The notes beneath the pieces were generated by a model that saw only the letters and a program-made list of their open reading frames with translations, had not been told where the DNA came from and made no database searches. Source: CAZWRN01 sp964636275 (GTDB lineage Bacteria > Patescibacteriota > Microgenomatia > Daviesbacterales > UBA10151). Taken from it: 64,000 nt of DNA. This document shows, piece after piece, positions 15,355 to 23,719 of this stretch (positions within the stretch are counted from its first letter, which is position 1; every line of letters starts with the position of its first letter). The stretch spans positions 62,001 to 126,000 of the forward strand of contig CAZWRN010000001.1 of the NCBI GenBank assembly GCA_964636275.1, given 5' to 3'. The translations under genes and the position numbers were made by a program.

Positions 15355-16890
15355 TTAATTGATGAGAAATGAATTGGATTTTGAGGTATAGGTGGTTCCT
15401 TGAAGGAATAGTCGGACCTCATATGATCCACTAGTAGCGGTAGTAGGGATTGTCATTGAACAGCGGCCTGTGATCGTAGGAGTAGCTGGTACTCCTTGAG
15501 ATTTAGAGCAATTACCCAAATAAACCCATTCAATAAAACTGCTGATAGGTGTTAGAGAATCAGTTGTTTTGTAGATGCCCATCCAACTTGCTCCCTGTGG
15601 ATTAATCAGATTTTGCCAGATGATATTAATTCTGCCACCTTTATTGACAGATGGGGTATTTACTTTGATGAAGTTTTGTTTTGTTGAAGGGACTGGGGTT
15701 GGGCTAGGTGAAGGAGAGCTGGTTGGTGGAAATGAAGCCAGAGGAAAACCTGTAGAGGAGACAGTAAACTGATTACTTTTTTTAGCTAAAGTAGTTCCCT
15801 GTATATATAGTCGAAATTCATACAACCCTTCAGCTAAATTATTTGGTAGATTAATTGTGCATTTTCCTACCTGAGGTGTAGTACTTGGTGTACCTTGATT
15901 GGAGACACAATTACCTAGATAAAACCAGGTGATGAAATTACTAAACTGAGTATCAGGGATATCTTTTTTATATAGTCCAATCCAACTGTCTCCACTGGCA
16001 TTTGTTTGGTTGTACCAGCTAATTGTTTGAGGAGAGCCCGGTTTAACATATGAATAATTTGCGACTATACCATTGGAATTTGGATCTGAAAGAATTGAGG
16101 TGAGCATGTTTTGCCAGACATTGGCTATTTTTTGATAGCCTGGTTCATTGGGGTGGACATTATCACTGATGTCACTTAGTGTAACCGCATTGAAATTGTC
16201 GACCAGGTAGATTTTTTTACCTTCTTTATATTTTTTATCAATAAGCTCAGGCAATGCTTTGTTGAAATTTTGGATATTGGTTTGAAGATTGGCGACATAG
16301 CTAATATCACTGGGAGTGATTGTAGAAACAATAATTTTCGTATTTGGGTTATTGCTGGAGATCGTATCAATAACTTTTTCTAGATGTTTTAAAGCATCAG
16401 CTCTAAAGGCATCTGTACGTGGCTGGGCAAAATCATTTATGCCACACATTACCAACGCAATATCGGGATTGTACTGAGATACTTTTGTTGTGAGTATATT
16501 GGCGAGCATGTCACAATCATAGCCGTTGTGTCCTTCATGATCCTTATCTTCTAGTACTGAAGGTCCAGAAATGAGTGAACCTACCAAATCAACTGAAAAG
16601 CTGTTTTTAAGATTGTTGTAAAGATAGTAGCGGTAGCCAGCCATTACATTGTCTGGGTCTGTTGATGCATTTTTAACTCCATGGGTAATAGAATCACCAA
16701 TTGGCATGATTTTTACAGTGGAATAGGTGGTTTCAGCCGCAAAAGATCGATCTTTAGGATAAACAGAAGCCAGAAAATTATCTTTAAAACTGCCGACATT
16801 GGCAACTACCATAATTGCTAAGACGCTAATTACTGCAAGTGATAAAACGATAGGAGTAGCTCCTTGCTCTGATTTGGTTGGGTTTATCAT
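15355..16890 (-). CDS. Secreted SGNH/GDSL hydrolase with two C-terminal beta-sandwich repeats
   Basis: 511 residues from ATG 16890. An N-terminal membrane helix (about 14-32) anchors or exports it. The SGNH hydrolase core has all four blocks: KIMPIGDSITHG (block I Ser), GHNGYDCDML, VMCGINDF (Asn) and DNVHPNEPGY (Asp/His pair). It is probably an esterase or deacetylase acting on surface glycans. Two homologous modules of about 95 residues follow, each with SWIGLYKK or SWMGIYKT, WFYLGNC or WVYLGNC, and YEFRLYIQGTT or YEVRLFLQGTT, joined by a Ser/Pro linker. TTGACA (16926-16921), 18 bases and TACGAT (16902-16897) place the promoter 6 bases before this ATG. Confidence 0.85.
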   Translation of the reverse strand: MINPTKSEQGATPIVLSLAVISVLAIMVVANVGSFKDNFLASVYPKDRSFAAETTYSTVKIMPIGDSITHGVKNASTDPDNVMAGYRYYLYNNLKNSFSVDLVGSLISGPSVLEDKDHEGHNGYDCDMLANILTTKVSQYNPDIALVMCGINDFAQPRTDAFRADALKHLEKVIDTISSNNPNTKIIVSTITPSDISYVANLQTNIQNFNKALPELIDKKYKEGKKIYLVDNFNAVTLSDISDNVHPNEPGYQKIANVWQNMLTSILSDPNSNGIVANYSYVKPGSPQTISWYNQTNASGDSWIGLYKKDIPDTQFSNFITWFYLGNCVSNQGTPSTTPQVGKCTINLPNNLAEGLYEFRLYIQGTTLAKKSNQFTVSSTGFPLASFPPTSSPSPSPTPVPSTKQNFIKVNTPSVNKGGRINIIWQNLINPQGASWMGIYKTTDSLTPISSFIEWVYLGNCSKSQGVPATPTITGRCSMTIPTTATSGSYEVRLFLQGTTYTSKSNSFLIN

Positions 16891-16982
16891 TTCACTATCG
16901 TAGGTTATATATGAGCTGATTGTCAATTTGAAAAGATATATATTCAAAGTCACATGATCTATAATGAATTGAAGTTTCTTTT

Positions 16983-17804
16983 ATGAAAAAGGTTCTGCTA
17001 ATTATTCTGGTATTTGTTAGTTTGATCTCGATTTTGTTTCAGTTTGGTCGAGCCCCTTTACAAAAATTAATTGGTTCTCACTCCCGAAGTGGCTTACAGA
17101 TCGATAGTAATGTTAAAGCCAAAGTATTTATTGGTGGTCAGGAGGTGGGTGAAACACCCTTTACTGATAGTAATTTGCAAGAAGGGGAGCTTTTAATTGG
17201 TTTAGAACCAGTTCAAGAGTCTAGCACTACTGCCAAGTTATGGCAGGGTTATATAAGGCTCAACCCAGGGACTTTGACTGTCATCAATCGTAATCTAGAG
17301 GCAAGTGCTCAAGCTTCATCGGGTGAGGTTATTACTCTGGAAACAGGTAAAGGTGTGACAGTGATCTCTACTCCACCTGAGGCTCAGGTAGAAGTCGATG
17401 GAGCAGTTGTTGGTCGTACGCCGATCACCTTGTCGGATTTGTCTTCTGGGGATCATCAGTTTATTTTAAGCAAAGAAAATTTTGTAAAGCGTAGCATCCG
17501 GGCAAAAGTGGTAGAGGGATTTAACCTGATTTTAACAGTCGATTTGGCGATAGCCGAGGCAGATCTGACTAAATTACCTACAGTGCCAATATCCGCAACA
17601 GCGCAGGTTGTAGTGAAAAATACTCCGACTGGTTTTTTACGAGTTCGCAGTACTGCTTCAGCAAATGGGCAGGAGATTGGTCAGCTTAAACCAGGAGATG
17701 TGGTGGTGATGTTAGAAGAGATTCCCAACTGGTACAGAGTTAGGCTGAGTGATGGAAAAGAAGGTTTTATATCGGCTTCATATGCCCAGAAAAAGCAACA
17801 ATAA
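16983..17804 (+). CDS. PEGA and SH3-like domain surface protein
   Basis: A 273-residue protein with an N-terminal membrane anchor (about 3-20). A first degenerate PEGA-like unit (GGQEVGETPFTDSNLQEGEL) comes next, then a clear PEGA domain (STPPEAQVEVDGAVVGRTPI, LSDLSSGDHQFILSKENF). It ends in a bacterial SH3 domain (TGFLRVRSTASANGQEIGQL, NWYRVRLSDGKEGFISASYA). SH3b domains often bind cell-wall peptides and PEGA domains are extracellular scaffolds, so a wall-associated role is likely. TATAAT (16960-16965) lies 17 bases upstream, giving a leader of about 10 bases. It is divergent from the SGNH hydrolase gene. Confidence 0.85.
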   Translation: MKKVLLIILVFVSLISILFQFGRAPLQKLIGSHSRSGLQIDSNVKAKVFIGGQEVGETPFTDSNLQEGELLIGLEPVQESSTTAKLWQGYIRLNPGTLTVINRNLEASAQASSGEVITLETGKGVTVISTPPEAQVEVDGAVVGRTPITLSDLSSGDHQFILSKENFVKRSIRAKVVEGFNLILTVDLAIAEADLTKLPTVPISATAQVVVKNTPTGFLRVRSTASANGQEIGQLKPGDVVVMLEEIPNWYRVRLSDGKEGFISASYAQKKQQ

Positions 17805-17805
17805 T

Positions 17806-17860
17806 TGTTGAATTGTTAGGATTGTTTACACTGAGAAAATCGAAGTGTTAAATTGTTAGT
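17806..17860. repeat. ATTGTTGA/ATTGTTAG-type tract at the end of the Nudix gene
   Basis: Units ATTGTTGA, ATTGTTAG, GATTGTTT and AATTGTTAG run with a period of about 8. They cover the intergenic bases and the last codons of the Nudix gene. A very similar tract is found inside tatD at about 29047. Confidence 0.5.
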
Positions 17861-18313
17861 TACTCTTACTTGTTTAATGCCGTTTTCTTGACTGATGGTT
17901 TTGACATGTAGTTCAAATGGAGTTGGCGAGAAATTTTGAGATTGCCACTGTTTTAGCATTTCAAAAGTAGTGGGGATAATGTTTTTATTTAAAACTTCAG
18001 TGGTAGAAACCCATTCTAGTAAGCCGTCATCAGATAGGGGAAGTGGTTCATTAAAGATTCCCCAGAAATAAATCAATTCTTCAGTATCATCAATAATCAC
18101 TTTGGCACATTGTTTCAGTGTTACATTGGTAATGCCTGTCTCTTCTTTTAGTTCCCGATAAGCACTATCAAGAAATGTTTCACCTATTTCAATTTTACCG
18201 CCAATTCCGGTGTACATACCCGGCGCAAATTTTTTATTGGCGGCTCTTTTGAGTAAAACTATTTTTGAAGGGGTTGCTTGATTTATTAAAAAGATTACAT
18301 TCCAGGAATTCAT
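17816..18313 (-). CDS. Nudix hydrolase
   Basis: The complete Nudix box lies in GGKIEIGETFLDSAYRELKE plus ETGI (GX5EX7REXXEEXGX), so the protein hydrolyses a nucleoside diphosphate linked to another group. SKIVLLKRAANKKFAPGMYTGIGG suggests an 8-oxo-dGTP or DPP-type member, not decidable further. The ATG at 18313 follows the TAG of the upstream prenyltransferase gene by one base (TAGTATG), showing an operon. The last dozen codons (VTNNLTLRFSQCKQS) run into a repeat tract (TTGTTGAA/TTGTTAGG), so the C-terminus has probably been rewritten by repeat growth. Confidence 0.85.
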   Translation of the reverse strand: MNSWNVIFLINQATPSKIVLLKRAANKKFAPGMYTGIGGKIEIGETFLDSAYRELKEETGITNVTLKQCAKVIIDDTEELIYFWGIFNEPLPLSDDGLLEWVSTTEVLNKNIIPTTFEMLKQWQSQNFSPTPFELHVKTISQENGIKQVRVTNNLTLRFSQCKQS

Positions 18314-18314
18314 A

Positions 18315-19304
18315 CTAAGCACCAAAGAAATAGAGGATAAATACAGTCATGATGAGCCATAATATGACTGTGTAGAGGAGTGGTTTGTCAGTGAGTAAAA
18401 CTCTTTCTGGTGATTCACCCTCTTTCTTTTCATAAATGATATACAGATAGCGCATCACACCGTAGATAACAAGTGGAATAGTAGCCATTAAAAATTTGGC
18501 TTGGGAGAAAGGTAATGAGAAATTATCAAATAAAATAGACAGCCTATTGCGAGCAACAATTGGTGGCTGTAAAAAAGTAAACAGCGCATAGGCCAGCCAG
18601 GTAGAGTTGGCAAACATACTGGTCAAAATATCTAGTAGGTTTTCTGGATAGTGTAGAAGAGTTTCTCGGTGTTTAGCTGCCTGGGCCTGGAGCAGGGTTA
18701 ACTCCGATCGTCTTTTACCAATGGCTAAAAATAGAGCAAAAGATGTAACAGTAAGTAAAAACCAGACATTTAGATGGGCATCTATCACCCAGACCCCGGC
18801 ATAAATACGTAAAACAAAACCAGCTGCTATTGCCATCACGTCTAGTAAAATAGTTGTTTTCAAATAAGCCGAGTAAAGCAACTGAAGAAATAAGTAAGCT
18901 AAAACGGCTAGAAAAAGTGCGGGGGTGATACCATAGGATATCGGTAACACAATCACAATCAATCCCAAAGCGATAGCTATAGCAGATTTTTCGGGAACTA
19001 CCCCAGAGGCGATCGGCCGTTTACTTTTAAAAGGATGAAGCTGGTCACGTTCAATATCAAATACATCATTGAGTAGATAGACAGCGGAGGTGGTGGCGCA
19101 AAAAATTAGAAAAGTTTGAAAAACTAGCCAAACTGCTACTGGATTGTCGAGTTGATTGGCTAAAAGGAGAGCTGCAAAGATAACTAAATTTTTAATCCAT
19201 TGGCGTGGCCGAACGGCTTTGATAAGTCCCCATATAAATTTAAGGGCGGGGTAAGTATTTATTGTTGATTGAATTTTTCCTTGTAAAGTGATTTGGTTTC
19301 CCAT
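18315..19304 (-). CDS. UbiA-family prenyltransferase, likely decaprenyl-phosphate phosphoribosyltransferase
   Basis: An integral membrane enzyme of 329 residues with about eight helices. The signature RPRQWIKNLVIFAALLLANQ and the Asp-rich LNDVFDIERDQLHPFKSKRP match the DPPR-synthase branch of UbiA proteins (Mycobacterium Rv3806c). That branch moves phosphoribose from PRPP to a polyprenyl phosphate, feeding arabinose-containing or other surface glycans. A second acidic motif DVMAIAAGFVLRIYAG is present. The next gene upstream is a WecA-like transferase that also uses polyprenyl phosphate. General family is certain, the substrate likely. Confidence 0.82.
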   Translation of the reverse strand: MGNQITLQGKIQSTINTYPALKFIWGLIKAVRPRQWIKNLVIFAALLLANQLDNPVAVWLVFQTFLIFCATTSAVYLLNDVFDIERDQLHPFKSKRPIASGVVPEKSAIAIALGLIVIVLPISYGITPALFLAVLAYLFLQLLYSAYLKTTILLDVMAIAAGFVLRIYAGVWVIDAHLNVWFLLTVTSFALFLAIGKRRSELTLLQAQAAKHRETLLHYPENLLDILTSMFANSTWLAYALFTFLQPPIVARNRLSILFDNFSLPFSQAKFLMATIPLVIYGVMRYLYIIYEKKEGESPERVLLTDKPLLYTVILWLIMTVFILYFFGA

Positions 19305-19321
19305 GGGTTTATTGCTAACCG

Positions 19322-20401
19322 TTATTTCTTGTTTTTTCCCTCAGGAAAGTAAAAGAGTTGTAGCCACACAATAGCACCAGTTATTATAACTGTTCCGAGA
19401 AGTAGTGTAAAAAGTTTTTCTTTTGAAGATAAATTGATAACTAAAATACCTAAAATTGTAGAGCAACCCATAAAGAAAAGTGAAATTTTTTGATGAGACC
19501 AGCCTCTTTGTAAAAGTAAATGATGCAGATGTTTTTGATCTCCAAAGAAAGGGGATTTGCCAGATACTATTCGACGGAAAAATGTATAGAAAAAATCAAT
19601 AGCCGGGACTAAAAGAACAATAACGGCGGTTGCAAGTTTTCCTCCTGATAAAATAGCGACAGTTGCCAGCATAAAGCCTAGAATTGTTGACCCCGAAAAA
19701 GCCGGTAATATTTTAGCCGGATGCCAATTAAAATATAGTAGTCCTAAAGCAGCGCCGGCTACGATAAAGGCAATTAGAGCGATATTAAACTGATTGGGAT
19801 CTCCTTGGATAAAGAATCGATAGGAGATAAATCCGATTACCAAAAAAGCGATCGTCATTACTCCAGGCATCTGACCATCAACCCCTTTGCTCCAATTGAC
19901 AACGTTCATAATCCAGGTGATCCATATTAAAGCCAAAAGATCAGCGATTAGTAAAATATGATGTTCTCCAAAAAAATAGATGGGGATATTAATTGCATCT
20001 AAATATAAAATTCCTCCAAACGGATTGGTAATAAATGTAATACCAATTCCAGCTAAAACAACAGTTAAAGCAGCTAGTATTTGGAACCCAAGACGAGGGA
20101 ATGGGCTGAAATCGGAAAATTTATCATCAAGTAGACCTACAATCAAAAGCAGTGTTATAGCAATAATGATCCCGATAATGGCTTTATTTAAAGGTATAAA
20201 AATAAGAAGTCCGGTAATTATCGCAATATAAATAGGAAGTCCACCTGCTCGGGGTATTACTCTGTTTTGAATATGAGCAGGGTGAGGTCTTTTTTTAGGA
20301 TCATCAACCCATTTGTATTTTTTGGCTAACCAAATAGTAAAAGGAGTTGAAATGATTGAAACAATCAAGCTTACTAAAAATGCGGTTATCAGTGTCGTCA
20401 T
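19322..20401 (-). CDS. MraY/WecA-like undecaprenyl-phosphate sugar-1-phosphate transferase
   Basis: A polytopic membrane enzyme of 359 residues that loads a HexNAc-1-phosphate onto polyprenyl phosphate to start surface glycan synthesis. Seen here: WVDDPKKRPHP and VIPRAGGLPIY near the N-terminus, the catalytic GLLDD, NVVNWSKGVDGQMPG, and the cytoplasmic HLHHLLLQRGWSHQ segment typical of the WecA/TagO/TarO branch. About 10-11 helices. Its start overlaps the stop of the small upstream membrane gene by 4 bases, and it is 17 bases from the prenyltransferase gene, so these form one operon. Confidence 0.9.
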   Translation of the reverse strand: MTTLITAFLVSLIVSIISTPFTIWLAKKYKWVDDPKKRPHPAHIQNRVIPRAGGLPIYIAIITGLLIFIPLNKAIIGIIIAITLLLIVGLLDDKFSDFSPFPRLGFQILAALTVVLAGIGITFITNPFGGILYLDAINIPIYFFGEHHILLIADLLALIWITWIMNVVNWSKGVDGQMPGVMTIAFLVIGFISYRFFIQGDPNQFNIALIAFIVAGAALGLLYFNWHPAKILPAFSGSTILGFMLATVAILSGGKLATAVIVLLVPAIDFFYTFFRRIVSGKSPFFGDQKHLHHLLLQRGWSHQKISLFFMGCSTILGILVINLSSKEKLFTLLLGTVIITGAIVWLQLFYFPEGKNKK

Positions 20402-20769
20402 ATTGCTGTAAAGATAATCCGAATGCCAGCCATCACTGCTAATAATGCAACAATAGTTGTAGAAGAAGCAATAATTCTTTTCATTGTCAGTTGGGAAGTA
20501 TGAAGATGCCAGGTAAGAATAAGATTGATTAATGAAGCTAAAATAACCAAAGAAGGCAAGATAAAAAACTGGTTTTTATGTGCCAGTTGAGTCTCACCCC
20601 ATGGTAAAGAAAAGAAAAAAGGGATAAATGCGGGCAATTGGTCATAATAAAGCAGATAAAAAATACTTAAAAATAGCGATAATAGAATAGAAATCGATGT
20701 AGACCAAAAAATAATACTGTCTTGGCGTTGGTAAAAATTTATGAATTTTTTGAGTGGTTTCATATACAA
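20398..20769 (-). CDS. Small three-helix membrane protein, DUF1648-like
   Basis: 123 residues with three hydrophobic helices (about 18-42, 66-86, 100-121). The stretch between helices one and two (YYDQLPAFIPFFFSLPWGETQ) recalls the YDxLPxxIPxHF region of DUF1648 proteins, a weak match. It ends in an ATGA overlap with the WecA-like gene and lies 30 bases downstream of the large glycosyltransferase gene, so it belongs to the glycan operon. Function unknown. Confidence 0.7.
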   Translation of the reverse strand: MYMKPLKKFINFYQRQDSIIFWSTSISILLSLFLSIFYLLYYDQLPAFIPFFFSLPWGETQLAHKNQFFILPSLVILASLINLILTWHLHTSQLTMKRIIASSTTIVALLAVMAGIRIIFTAI

Positions 20770-20799
20770 AGGCAGAATGATTGCTTACGCAAAACCAGA

Positions 20800-22566
20800 C
20801 TATTTAGTTCTGGCCTTGTTTGTTACTCGGTATTCCAAATATCTGCCAAACATCAGCGAAGTTTGGGCATCAATGGCTGGGATTGTGGTGATTGTTACTA
20901 AAACAACAGGGACCAATAAATATTGGAGATAAGACCAGAACCATTTCACAAATGGCCAGTGTTTGGGACGGGGCGGAGCTGTTTTTTCATGAACAAAGAT
21001 GGTCGCAAAAAGTCCCAAAAAAGCGACAGTTAGAATCCAGGATGAGACAATTGGTAAATTGATGGCGATGACTGATTGGGCGTAGGTCGGGTTGACCAGA
21101 GGGATCACAAGTCCGGCAAATGTGACGATCAGGGCTAAAGATCCCCAACGTAAATTACCCCAAAGCACAAAAAGCAGTTTATCTGTTTTGTCCCAAAAAT
21201 CGATATCTTGTCTTCTGAAATATTCTTTAAAGGCGTAAGGAACATGTTCAACGCCATAAGCCCAGCGTTTGAGTTGTTGGTACTGATTGACAAATGTTTT
21301 AAGTAAATTGGTATCAAGGTTGGTATCTCCATTGATAGGGATATAGTGGGGGATCACTTTATAATCCCCTTTAAAATGGAAATAGGCTTTCCAATAAAAG
21401 CCTGAATCATCATTTACTTTATTGGGTATCCAGCCGCCAATCTCTTTTAGGGACTGTAAATTGATAGTTAAAGAGGAAAAATTCATGTACTTGTCTGATC
21501 CGTACATTTCGGCTAGTTGCCAAAAGGCTGTACCGGTAGAAATCAATCGCATCGGAGTGGGAGAAGACCAGTAATTGTTGTAGTAGAAAAAGGAGCCAGT
21601 AAATGATCTTTTATCTCGTTCTTCTACAGGTGTGGAGAGGTATTTATGTAGAGCTCCTGATAACAGATCTTTATCTATGACAAAGTCCGCATCCAAAGTG
21701 GTTACTAGAACTTTATGAAGGGGAATCCCTTTTCTCTCCAATTCTTTAATAGCATTTTTGTACATACAGTTGCGGTTGGTAGCCGGGCCTTTGATTTCGC
21801 CCGGTTGCAGTTCATGAATAGTGATAAAGACATCTCCGATGATTTTTTTATAATGTTCAAGCTGTTTAATAATTCCGTTTACTTGCTCTCGATCTGCCCA
21901 GGCTTCAAAACCGACACAAAGGTATATTTGTTTTTTAGGATACGAAGAGTTGGCAACAGCTTCAAAGGCTGGTTTTAATACTTCAATACTTTCCTTATAC
22001 GTTGGTAGCAATATGATATGATGATAGGTGTCCCACTCAGTTGGGAAATCTTCTTTCAGCTTTTTAAGCCAATCCTGTTTTTTAGCCCAAGTGAGTTTAC
22101 GATAACCAAGTAAAATCAGAACGGCATTTTTAAGTGCAGTGATCAGCCAGTAAGCCTGAGCAGCGATGATAAAGTAAGCAACAGCAAAAGGAAACGTAAA
22201 TGAGAGCCAGATTGGAGAGGTAAGAGCGGTCCAAGTGAGAGCGCCAGGCAGTATTTCCAAAGCTCTTTCAATTTTTGTTTCATGTTTGCGGGCGAAGTCG
22301 AGTTCCACTCGTTCGGAGATGATGTAGCGCTGTGTGAGTAGATGGTAGAGTGTGATGGCAACACCGATACCACCTAGAAAGACTGAAAGTAAGGTATCGA
22401 TAGGCTGAGGAATCCAATAATGACCAAAAATTCCTATTATAAATGAGGCTAGTATAGTAACTAATCCGATTATACTGGGTATTGGGCGTTTAAAAACCCG
22501 GTCGAAACCATTACTTATTAGAAAGAAGATTAAAAAACCGGTGATAAATGAGAGTAAGATACGCAT
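20800..22566 (-). CDS. Membrane glycosyltransferase, family 2
   Basis: 588 residues. Two or three N-terminal helices and one pair before the catalytic part are followed by a GT2 domain: IILLPTYKESIEVLKPAFEA (nucleotide-binding strand), VTTLDADFVI (metal-binding DxD-like), NDDSGFYWKAYFHFKGD (acceptor acidic residues) and QYQQLKRW (the QxxRW motif). Three more helices follow. This is the layout of processive or polyprenyl-linked GT2 enzymes that make and move polysaccharide across the membrane. It heads the minus-strand operon with the WecA-like and UbiA-family genes, so it probably extends a lipid-linked surface glycan. TATAAA lies just before the ATG. Confidence 0.85.
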   Translation of the reverse strand: MRILLSFITGFLIFFLISNGFDRVFKRPIPSIIGLVTILASFIIGIFGHYWIPQPIDTLLSVFLGGIGVAITLYHLLTQRYIISERVELDFARKHETKIERALEILPGALTWTALTSPIWLSFTFPFAVAYFIIAAQAYWLITALKNAVLILLGYRKLTWAKKQDWLKKLKEDFPTEWDTYHHIILLPTYKESIEVLKPAFEAVANSSYPKKQIYLCVGFEAWADREQVNGIIKQLEHYKKIIGDVFITIHELQPGEIKGPATNRNCMYKNAIKELERKGIPLHKVLVTTLDADFVIDKDLLSGALHKYLSTPVEERDKRSFTGSFFYYNNYWSSPTPMRLISTGTAFWQLAEMYGSDKYMNFSSLTINLQSLKEIGGWIPNKVNDDSGFYWKAYFHFKGDYKVIPHYIPINGDTNLDTNLLKTFVNQYQQLKRWAYGVEHVPYAFKEYFRRQDIDFWDKTDKLLFVLWGNLRWGSLALIVTFAGLVIPLVNPTYAQSVIAINLPIVSSWILTVAFLGLFATIFVHEKTAPPRPKHWPFVKWFWSYLQYLLVPVVLVTITTIPAIDAQTSLMFGRYLEYRVTNKARTK

Positions 22567-22651
22567 CTTTTATAATTTTCCCCTTTTCAGACACTTTAGT
22601 CAATGACAGGGCAGTTAAAACTTGTGGTATTTTACGCATAGTATCAGTCAA

Positions 22652-22681
22652 TTGCAATTGGTTATTAGATAGGGTGATAAT
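22652..22681 (+). promoter_or_regulatory. Promoter of the GDEISWGQR membrane protein gene
   Basis: TTGCAA (22652-22657), an 18-base spacer and GATAAT (22676-22681) precede the ATG at 22687 by 5 bases. This is a leaderless arrangement driving the membrane protein and the 1549-residue protein. Confidence 0.55.
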
Positions 22682-22686
22682 GAATT

Positions 22687-23718
22687 ATGCTGATGAAAAC
22701 TGTCCAATCAATGCTATTTTTGTTTATTCTGGGTGATCTGGTTTTAGTAAATGGGTTATTTTTAGCTGATTCAATTAAAGGGTTTCACTCTTTGGTAGAT
22801 AAAGTTGGTATTGATCCGATTGTTTTTTTAGTTTTATCTCTGGCAGCTATAGTTGGTTTGCGTATTTGGAAACAATCTATCATTCCACAGATCTTTTTCT
22901 ACACCTACCTATATATATTAGTACCGGTACTTACAATTTTGGCTATTGTTTTGACTTATATTGAACTTTCACATTATTATAATTTTCTTTATAGCCAGTA
23001 TTTCATTTATTTTGAGAGGGTATCGATGTGGGCGATCTCGAGTTGGTTGATGGTGCTGGTACTGTCTCCCCAAAAAATGTGGAAAAAACAATGGCAGAAT
23101 ATTGTTTTTATATTACCTGTAGTTTTTTTAGCCGGAATGACTTTGATCTGGATGTGGCCTCAAGATGTGTTTATAGGCTTGGTTAAAGAAGATAATTTGA
23201 TTGAAAATCTTCAAGTGTTGGTTTTATTGGCTGGGGCAACTGGAGCATTTTTGTTAGCGAATAAATTTATTAAAACTAAGCTATTTTTTATAGCAACCAT
23301 TTTTATAGTTGGGGGAGCAGGATTATTATTTATTGCTGGTGATGAAATCTCTTGGGGTCAGCGGTTGTTGGGTTTTGGAACACCGTCAGATCTGGCCGCA
23401 GAAAATGTCCAGAATGAAGTGACCGTCCACAATATCGAGGGCATTCATCAGTTGGTAGGATATGGTTATATCTTGACTGGACTTTATGGGGCATTTGCCT
23501 GGATTTTGGCAGATAATTTTCTGAAAAAATATTATCGCTGGACAAAATACTTTGTTCCACCGGCATATTTATTTTTCTTTTTCTATCTGAGTTTAGTTTA
23601 CAACTCATATGCACTGGGAGGAGTAAACAACTTTAAAGAGTGGTCAGAGGTGGCAGAGCTTTTTTTGTATAGTGGAATTGGGCTATTTTTAATAATTGTA
23701 TTAAAAAAGAAGAATTAA
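22687..23718 (+). CDS. Polytopic membrane protein with GDEISWGQR signature
   Basis: 343 residues, about nine membrane helices. A long conserved-looking loop reads GDEISWGQRLLGFGTP, SDLAAENVQNEVTVHN, IEGIHQLVGYG. The EISWGQR/N-Q-E/HN pattern recurs in uncharacterised membrane proteins of many bacteria. The acidic and His residues in it could bind a metal or form an active site at the membrane face; that is inference. It is followed after one base by the giant gene, so the two are probably made together. Confidence 0.75.
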   Translation: MLMKTVQSMLFLFILGDLVLVNGLFLADSIKGFHSLVDKVGIDPIVFLVLSLAAIVGLRIWKQSIIPQIFFYTYLYILVPVLTILAIVLTYIELSHYYNFLYSQYFIYFERVSMWAISSWLMVLVLSPQKMWKKQWQNIVFILPVVFLAGMTLIWMWPQDVFIGLVKEDNLIENLQVLVLLAGATGAFLLANKFIKTKLFFIATIFIVGGAGLLFIAGDEISWGQRLLGFGTPSDLAAENVQNEVTVHNIEGIHQLVGYGYILTGLYGAFAWILADNFLKKYYRWTKYFVPPAYLFFFFYLSLVYNSYALGGVNNFKEWSEVAELFLYSGIGLFLIIVLKKKN

Positions 23719-23719
23719 A